From: Sphingobium scionense
GTDB lineage: Bacteria; Pseudomonadota; Alphaproteobacteria; Sphingomonadales; Sphingomonadaceae
Assembly: GCF_014197035.1 (NCBI RefSeq)
Contig: NZ_JACIEU010000035.1
Coordinates: forward strand, 1-36,975
Length of the DNA: 36,975 nucleotides
Direction of reading: 5' to 3'
Under the pieces are notes generated by a model. The model was not told where the DNA came from. It made no database searches and saw nothing but the letters and a program-made list of their open reading frames with translations. A program made the position numbers and the translations under genes. Positions 31,791 to 36,975 of the stretch are shown piece after piece. Position 1 is the stretch's first letter, and each line of letters opens with the position of its first letter.

Positions 31791-34700
31791 TCACAAGTCG
31801 AGTCCGAGGCTGCGCTCGGGCAGCGGCGGCAGCGGATCGGGGCGATCCGGTTTCAGATCCGGCGGTGCCGGCGGAGCCTTCGCGGCCGGCGCGGGCGCGG
31901 CGCCATCGGGCAGCGGCGGAAGGTCGGTGGGGATTGGCGGGAGGTCGGAGAGATCGACCCCGTCGATCGGGCCCGGGTCGAATTTCTCGCGCGGCTGAGC
32001 GCCCGGCCCCTTTTTGCCGTCGATGTCGAGACGGCCGAGCGTCTCGAGGGAGGAGGTCTTGTTACCCGGGTTCATGTCGAGCTGCCGGGTTAGCTTCTCC
32101 TTGTCGTCCACGATCATCGTGAGCTCGTCGCGCACGCGGGTGACGCCGACGTTGAAGAGGCGCTGGTTCGAGAGGTTGCGCTCATGGGACGACATGACGG
32201 TAATCGCCTTGTCGGTGGTGATCCCCTGCGCCATGTGCATGTTGAGGCTGTAGGCAAGGTCGAGCCGAGACAGCATCGGATCACCGAGGCCGAGCGTCAC
32301 GAGTGCCTTGTCTGCAGTCTCAACCTTCACGCCATCGGCATCGATGCCGACAACGCGCGCGAGAGCGGCATTGAGCAAGCCGCGCTCCTTGTCGTTGGCG
32401 GTCCAGCGGATACGGTCGCCGTCGCGCAACTGCAGGTCCTTCTTCTGGGAGAGCTGGAGCCGGTCGCGCTGTTCTGTCGGCGACAGTTTCTGGGGATCGA
32501 AACGGATCCGACGGCGACCGTCCGACAACTCGACCTTGCCGTTGGCATGGACTTTCAGAACATCGTAGCGGCCCGCCCTGATGCCGACATCCTGCGCGCC
32601 GCCCCGGCCGACCTCCAGCGTCTGGCCCTGCCGATAGGTCGACGCATAGCGCAGCTCCTCCCGGGTCGTATTGACGCGCTCGTAGACGGTGAGATGGATC
32701 GCCTGGCCCTTGACGCTGCCTTCCGCGATCAGCCCGTCCTGAATGCGCTGATTGATGATGGCGCGCGCATCGCGGCCCGAAGCGAAGACGGCGGTCGCCT
32801 CGCGCTCGAGCGGATCAAGCCCAAGCCACATGTCGGAGGCGGCGGCAGCAGGCTCGGCCGCCTCGACGACGCGGTCCCCCAGCACCTTTAGCGCATCGCC
32901 GGCCTTGCCGATATTGGCGAGCGCGGCGACCGTGCGCAACTGGTCGGTGCGCTGACGGATATTCTGGTCCATGCGCGCCACGGTCCCACCGCCGACCTGG
33001 ATCATGGCGAAGGCCTTGCCGGCATCGATCGAGGAGAGTTGCTGGCGATCGCCGACCAGCACCAGCTTGTCGACCCCCAACGCAGCCGTGATCTGGTGGA
33101 GCTTGAGCATGTCGCTGCTCGAGACCAGCGACGTCTCGTCGACCAGCAGCATGGTGCCGGCGAGCTTCTCGCGTGCGGCGTCATATCGGGGCGTGTCACG
33201 TTCGGTGATGAAACGCTCATTGGCGAGGACGAAGGACGCGATCGTCTGCGCCTTGATGCCCGCGCCTTCGGCGAGGTCCGCCACCATCTTGTTCTGGAAT
33301 GCGAGGCCGGTGATCGATCGGCCTTCGGCTTCGGCGACCCGGGCGACCGCCTGGAGCATGGTCGACTTGCCGGCGCCGGCGACGCCCTGGACCGACACCG
33401 TGCGGTCGGCGGAGGAGAGGATCATTGTCGCCGCTGCAAGCTGACCCGGGTTGAGCAGCAGAGCAGCGGCATCCTGCAAACGCTGCGGCGCGTCTGCTGC
33501 CGCCACGATCGGCTCGGCTTTTCCCTTTCCGTCCTCGACTGCGCCGAGGATCTTCTCCTCGGTGCGCAGCGCTTCCTGCGTGGTCACCATACGACCGGTC
33601 CGATCCGCGGCAGTCGCGACACCCGGAATGAGCTGACGGTTCTGCACCAGCCGGTCGATCCGCTTCTCGATCATGTCGACGGTGACGCCCTTGAGGCCGA
33701 GATCGAGCGCGGTCTTGCTCAGCAGATTGACGGGCCAGGCGGCTTCGCGCTCGGAGATCATGCGCACAGCGGAGGCGACGGCGAGCTGCGCCCGCGCTTC
33801 CCCCGGCGACTTGACCGCCCGGGCGAGCGCATTGTCCACCAGCGGATCCTGGGGACGAAGCAGCGCACCCAGCGTCTGGCGGGCGCCGTCGACGGCATCG
33901 ACGATGGCGCGGTAGCCGCGCTCCAGGGCGCTTTCCGGAGCCGCCAGCCCGGCGCGTGCCTCGGCGGCCGCCCGCAGGTCCTTGCCGTCAAAGCCGTGGG
34001 CCGCAGCCTGGTCGATCCAGCCCTGCTTGAGCGCCGCGCGATCCTCGACATCGAGCTTGGGATCGCGCGAGCGCTTGGTGATTTCGCGCAGGCCCTCGGC
34101 CGACTTGATGCCCAGACGTGTCGCGTGATCGAGGATCTCTTCGCGGCGTTGACTGAACTCGCCGATCACAGCCTTGGGGACGCCCGATATCTCGAACGTG
34201 CCATGCTTGCCCTTGAGCTCGAGGCTGTAGCCGATTCGCTCGAGCCCGGCGCGCAGGAAGGCGTGATAGATCGAGCCGATGATGCTGTTGTGGCTCCAGA
34301 GCTTGTCGGCATGGAGCGCCTGCCATTTGCCGTCGGGCATTCGCGTGAGATTGGCGATCACTGCGTGGATATGCGCCTGGGGATCGAGCGCCCGGCTGGT
34401 GTCGTGCTGGAACAGCGCATAGACGAGATTGCCGGTCTGGACCGGCACCTTGCGGCCTTCGATGTCGCGCCGCCCCTCGGCGAGGTTCTTCTCGACCCAA
34501 GCCATGGTCTGCTTGACGGCCGCCATATTGGCCTCGAGCACGCGCTTGTCGCCGGCGACATAGGCCATGATCGAGGCCGACTTCGGCATCGAGAAGGTAA
34601 GGTCGTAGCCGGCGCGGCGATTCTCGACCTGAGCGACCGCCTCGCCGCTCGGGAGGATGCCATTGAGCACGCCCTCGAACGCGTCCTTGGAGACCCCGCC

Positions 34701-34835
34701 GGACAGACCAAGGTCTTCCGACCCCTCCCCTGCCCACAGGCTGATCTCGGAGGATCCCTCGACCGTATAATAGTCGTCCTTCGCGAAATAGTTCGCGGCA
34801 CCGGAAGCGGAGCGGACGCCGGCGACCGAGAGCAT
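31791..34835 (-). CDS. MobF-family conjugative relaxase/helicase (TrwC/TraI type)
   Basis: The protein has 1014 residues. N-terminal relaxase: catalytic Tyr pair Y22-Y23 in AKDDYYTVEGSSE, and the metal-binding His triad H144 (FQHDTSR), H155 and H157 (QAHIHAV). This is the MobF signature. Then a superfamily-I helicase: Walker A at 484-492 (GVAGAGKST, K490), LLVDETS at about 563-569, and further UvrD/RecD-like segments. The C-terminal tail is Pro/Ala-rich. It nicks oriT and unwinds the transferred strand. Its ATG overlaps the coupling-protein stop by one base (TGATG). The nick site itself is not identified in this window. Confidence 0.96.
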   Translation of the reverse strand: MLSVAGVRSASGAANYFAKDDYYTVEGSSEISLWAGEGSEDLGLSGGVSKDAFEGVLNGILPSGEAVAQVENRRAGYDLTFSMPKSASIMAYVAGDKRVLEANMAAVKQTMAWVEKNLAEGRRDIEGRKVPVQTGNLVYALFQHDTSRALDPQAHIHAVIANLTRMPDGKWQALHADKLWSHNSIIGSIYHAFLRAGLERIGYSLELKGKHGTFEISGVPKAVIGEFSQRREEILDHATRLGIKSAEGLREITKRSRDPKLDVEDRAALKQGWIDQAAAHGFDGKDLRAAAEARAGLAAPESALERGYRAIVDAVDGARQTLGALLRPQDPLVDNALARAVKSPGEARAQLAVASAVRMISEREAAWPVNLLSKTALDLGLKGVTVDMIEKRIDRLVQNRQLIPGVATAADRTGRMVTTQEALRTEEKILGAVEDGKGKAEPIVAAADAPQRLQDAAALLLNPGQLAAATMILSSADRTVSVQGVAGAGKSTMLQAVARVAEAEGRSITGLAFQNKMVADLAEGAGIKAQTIASFVLANERFITERDTPRYDAAREKLAGTMLLVDETSLVSSSDMLKLHQITAALGVDKLVLVGDRQQLSSIDAGKAFAMIQVGGGTVARMDQNIRQRTDQLRTVAALANIGKAGDALKVLGDRVVEAAEPAAAASDMWLGLDPLEREATAVFASGRDARAIINQRIQDGLIAEGSVKGQAIHLTVYERVNTTREELRYASTYRQGQTLEVGRGGAQDVGIRAGRYDVLKVHANGKVELSDGRRRIRFDPQKLSPTEQRDRLQLSQKKDLQLRDGDRIRWTANDKERGLLNAALARVVGIDADGVKVETADKALVTLGLGDPMLSRLDLAYSLNMHMAQGITTDKAITVMSSHERNLSNQRLFNVGVTRVRDELTMIVDDKEKLTRQLDMNPGNKTSSLETLGRLDIDGKKGPGAQPREKFDPGPIDGVDLSDLPPIPTDLPPLPDGAAPAPAAKAPPAPPDLKPDRPDPLPPLPERSLGLDL

Positions 34836-36805
34836 CAGATGCCCATATCCATGCTGTCATCCTCGCGGCCGCTGGCGAAAGCCTGGCGCAGCTCGACTAG
34901 CGTCTGGTCCTCGATCTGCGGGCTGGTCTCGCCGTGCCGATGACCATCGCGGCGATCGTCCCTGTCGCGCGCGGAGACCGTCTGCTCCTCGCCGCTGGTG
35001 CGCGCAGCCTGTGCCTTGTCCGCGGCATGGGTGGCGGGCGTCGCCTGTTCGTCACGATCGTCGGCGCGCTGGGCCGCGCGCCGGGCGGCATCGTCCTCCT
35101 CCTCGACCTCGGCCGACAAGATGCGCGCGGCCAGATCACGGGCGAGATTGGTGGTCTCGGCCACCTCTTCCACCACCTGCAACGAGCCGTCGCGCCCGCC
35201 TGCCTCCCCTGCCCCATCCTCGTCGAACGCTTCCTCTCCGCGCTTTGACCGCACCGGCCCGACGTCGGGCCGTTGGACGAAGCCCTGGGCGACCTGGGGA
35301 TAGTCTTTCCACTCGAGCAGGATCCGCGCCGCGGGAAAGCCGTCGGGGAACTTCACGAAGCCGTGCATCGAGGGCAGATTGGTGATGTCGTCGGCGATGA
35401 CGAGCGGCTCGACCTGCTTGCGCGGGGTAAGCGTCGAGGCGTCGCGCGTGTTGTTGTACCCGTAGCTATAGGCCTCATCCATCTGGCGAACCTCGCGGTT
35501 GCCGATGTAGCGCGCGCACTGTTCGGCGGTGTCGAGATCAGCGGTCGCGAGGATGAGCTTGGAACGCGCGAGCGAGGCGAGGTTGCGTGCGCCCTGCTCG
35601 CCATAGACTTCGACGAGTTTCTCGAAGCTGTGGATGCCGAGGATCATCGCGCCGCCGAACGCACGGGCAGTCTGGAGACCGTTCTCGATAGCGGGCAGGC
35701 GGTGGAGCGCGCCGAGCTCGTCGAACATGAACCATGTGCGCAAGCTGCGCGTGCGCGGCAGCGTCATCAGCCGGTTGATGGCGAGGTCCATCCAGAGCGT
35801 AAGCAGCGCCCGGTTCATCGGCAGATCGACATAGTTCGAGGTCACGAACAGGATCGAGCCGGGCTTCTTGGTCAGCGTGATCCAGTCGCGGATCGAAAAC
35901 GGCTCACCCTCGTCCGGCAGGAAGCGCAGGACCTGCGCGTTGGTGTTGAAGACGGCGCGGATCGATTCCGCCATGCGGGCCGCTTCTGGGGCGGTCAGCG
36001 GATCGGCGATGGTGTTGGCGAGGAAGCGGTGGACGCGCTTCAGGTCGGCCGTCATCAGGTTCTCGGACAGCGCAAGGTTGCTGGTCTGTCCCCGCTCCAT
36101 CAGGCGGATGCACATCTCGATGAAGAGCGTGCGCGCGGCGAGCGCCCAGAAGGGTTCGGAGGAGCCGCCGTCAGACGGGATCAGCGCCGCGGCAGCGGCG
36201 GTGAACTCGCTGTGCGTGCGACAGTCGTTGAAGATCGACCAGGCCGGGCAGCGTGCGTCCATCGGATTGAGGATCGTGTCGCGCGTGGGATCGTAGAAGG
36301 CTTCGACATAGGCGCCGGTGAGGTCGAAGATCACGGCGGTGTCCTGACGCTCGCGCATCTGGGTGACGAGGCTCCTCAGCTCGGTCGTCTTCCCCGAGCC
36401 GGTGGTGCCGATGAGCATGGCATGCGACTGTTCGGTGCGGTGCGGAAAGGGGATGCCGGCGAGCGTGTAGGGATGATGGATGCCGGCTTCCTTGCGCGCG
36501 CGGAACGGGAGCGCCAAGACCTGCCGCGGGGACAGGCCGGGGAAGAGGTCCGCAGCTTCCTCTTCGAACTTGATCCGGTTGTGCTCATTGATCTCGGCGA
36601 GAAGGACAGAACGGTCGACCAGCATGGCCCCGCGTTCATGGCGTTCCTGAAGGATCGAACGCCCCCGCCGGTGCGAGATGTCGACGAACCAGATGGCCGC
36701 CGGAATGGTGATGAAGATCGAGACGAGGAAGGCGCCGATGAGGCCGCGCATCGCGACGGCCCAGGCGGTGATGACCTCGGGCACATAGGGCACCGCTTTC
36801 ATCAC
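34835..36805 (-). CDS. Conjugative type IV coupling protein (TraD/VirD4 type), N-terminally cut
   Basis: The remaining reading gives 656 residues from a GTG at 36805. A membrane helix lies at about 20-42, then the Walker A motif IGTTGSGKTT at 132-141, a long ATPase core with the conserved FMFDELGALHRLP segment, and a charged C-terminal tail. The homologous reading continues upstream in frame to 36880 (LWNWVDLNPSKRVNVTLPNG and further), where the IS3-family end begins. The first part of the protein, including at least one N-terminal membrane helix, is therefore missing or displaced. VirD4-type proteins deliver the relaxase-DNA complex to the secretion channel. The gene overlaps the relaxase start by one base. 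Confidence 0.93.
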   Translation of the reverse strand: MMKAVPYVPEVITAWAVAMRGLIGAFLVSIFITIPAAIWFVDISHRRGRSILQERHERGAMLVDRSVLLAEINEHNRIKFEEEAADLFPGLSPRQVLALPFRARKEAGIHHPYTLAGIPFPHRTEQSHAMLIGTTGSGKTTELRSLVTQMRERQDTAVIFDLTGAYVEAFYDPTRDTILNPMDARCPAWSIFNDCRTHSEFTAAAAALIPSDGGSSEPFWALAARTLFIEMCIRLMERGQTSNLALSENLMTADLKRVHRFLANTIADPLTAPEAARMAESIRAVFNTNAQVLRFLPDEGEPFSIRDWITLTKKPGSILFVTSNYVDLPMNRALLTLWMDLAINRLMTLPRTRSLRTWFMFDELGALHRLPAIENGLQTARAFGGAMILGIHSFEKLVEVYGEQGARNLASLARSKLILATADLDTAEQCARYIGNREVRQMDEAYSYGYNNTRDASTLTPRKQVEPLVIADDITNLPSMHGFVKFPDGFPAARILLEWKDYPQVAQGFVQRPDVGPVRSKRGEEAFDEDGAGEAGGRDGSLQVVEEVAETTNLARDLAARILSAEVEEEDDAARRAAQRADDRDEQATPATHAADKAQAARTSGEEQTVSARDRDDRRDGHRHGETSPQIEDQTLVELRQAFASGREDDSMDMGI

Positions 36806-36880
36806 GGTGCGCAGGATCTCGCCATTGGGAAGCGTGACGTTGACGCGCTTGCTCGGATTGAGATCGACCCAGTTCCAGAG

Positions 36881-36975
36881 TGGACTTGTAACGGATTTGT
36901 GCCGGTCACCTCTCTCATTATGCCACCTTGGCTTCGAAGGCGAGCGGGCTGATGCCGCCCAGATATGAATGTCGG
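36881..36975 (-). mobile_element. 3' end of an IS3-family element inserted in the coupling-protein gene
   Basis: On the minus strand, 36918-36975 encodes the C-terminal residues RHSYLGGISPLAFEAKVA and a TAA stop, the typical end of an IS3-family OrfB. After the stop come 37 nt ending at 36881, reading TGGACTTGTAACGGATTTGT on the plus strand; this starts with TG and is a plausible terminal repeat. The coupling-protein reading frame begins directly beside it. The rest of the element lies beyond the right edge, so neither the other end nor the target duplication can be seen. Confidence 0.75.
36918..36975 (-). CDS. IS3-family transposase OrfB, C-terminal end only
   Basis: Eighteen residues are visible (RHSYLGGISPLAFEAKVA) followed by TAA at 36918-36920. 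This motif ends the DDE-type integrase core of IS3-family OrfB proteins. The remainder of the gene runs off the right edge. Confidence 0.7.
   Translation of the reverse strand, partial: RHSYLGGISPLAFEAKVA

Noticed and set aside
33039..34943. 634-codon plus-strand frame opposite the relaxase
   Set aside because: It is antisense to a relaxase with all catalytic motifs. It has no recognisable domain and no ribosome binding site. GC-rich antisense shadow.
35273..36952. 559-codon plus-strand frame opposite the coupling protein
   Set aside because: Antisense to the Walker-containing coupling protein, dominated by Arg/Asp/Gly repeats; shadow.
1..36975. CRISPR array, tRNA, rRNA or plasmid origin iterons
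   Set aside because: I saw no regularly spaced repeats and no tRNA or rRNA signatures. No replication initiator or iterons were recognised, so plasmid versus integrative element stays open.

Overview
This 37 kb stretch is GC-rich and looks like an accessory segment (a large plasmid or an integrative conjugative element) of an alphaproteobacterium, most likely a sphingomonad such as Sphingobium, Novosphingobium or Sphingomonas. The assignment rests on the style of the MobF relaxase, coupling protein and DUF2726 block, on the many redox and detoxification families, and on the high GC. It is inference from protein reading; no database search was made. I see no rRNA, tRNA or CRISPR array. Most of the long second-strand reading frames are GC-driven shadows.

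Layout. (1) Positions 1-6400 form a patchwork defence and accessory region. It holds the end of an IS21-like element that truncates a possible nuclease gene, an HU protein, small unknown genes and a frameshifted AtpI remnant. It also holds a winged-helix protein, an Abi_C (HEPN-type) abortive infection gene, a second degenerate copy of the winged-helix gene's 3' end, and an AbiEi/AbiEii toxin-antitoxin pair. (2) Positions 6400-7790 carry a tyrosine recombinase preceded by an 11-7-11 bp inverted repeat that resembles a recombination core site. (3) Positions 7900-10261 carry a truncated MDR oxidoreductase next to a divergent SDR/AraC pair. (4) Positions 10360-26046 are a long run of minus-strand genes. 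In transcription order they are an isochorismatase-like hydrolase, an alginate-export-type porin, a VOC protein, an LLM flavoprotein, an SDR lacking its catalytic Tyr/Lys, an azoreductase, an alpha/beta hydrolase, a small acetyltransferase, pirin, a retropepsin-like protease, OsmC, an unknown membrane protein, a CPBP protease, RidA, an HSL-type esterase, a Kef antiporter and a second retropepsin-like protein. A LysR regulator is divergent from the head of this run. (5) Positions 27377-30891 hold a secreted amidohydrolase, a small secreted protein and an enoyl-CoA hydratase. (6) Positions 31124-36975 are a conjugation block: coupling protein, MobF relaxase, a 66-aa protein and a C-terminally clipped DUF2726 protein. 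The coupling protein's N-terminus is cut by an IS3-family element at the right edge.

How it may work. The cargo is thematically coherent. Kef antiporter, flavodoxin-fold azoreductase, pirin, OsmC, glyoxalase-fold, LLM and MDR/SDR enzymes all suit resistance to quinones, organic peroxides and other electrophiles. Seven genes from 20188 to 14842 are tightly packed; three junctions are 4-base stop/start overlaps and a fourth overlaps slightly. This packing couples unknown proteases and membrane proteins to the stress enzymes. A 42-bp sequence repeated three times lies upstream of the azoreductase, between the isochorismatase and the LysR gene, and upstream of the small secreted protein. It is a strong candidate for a shared LysR operator.
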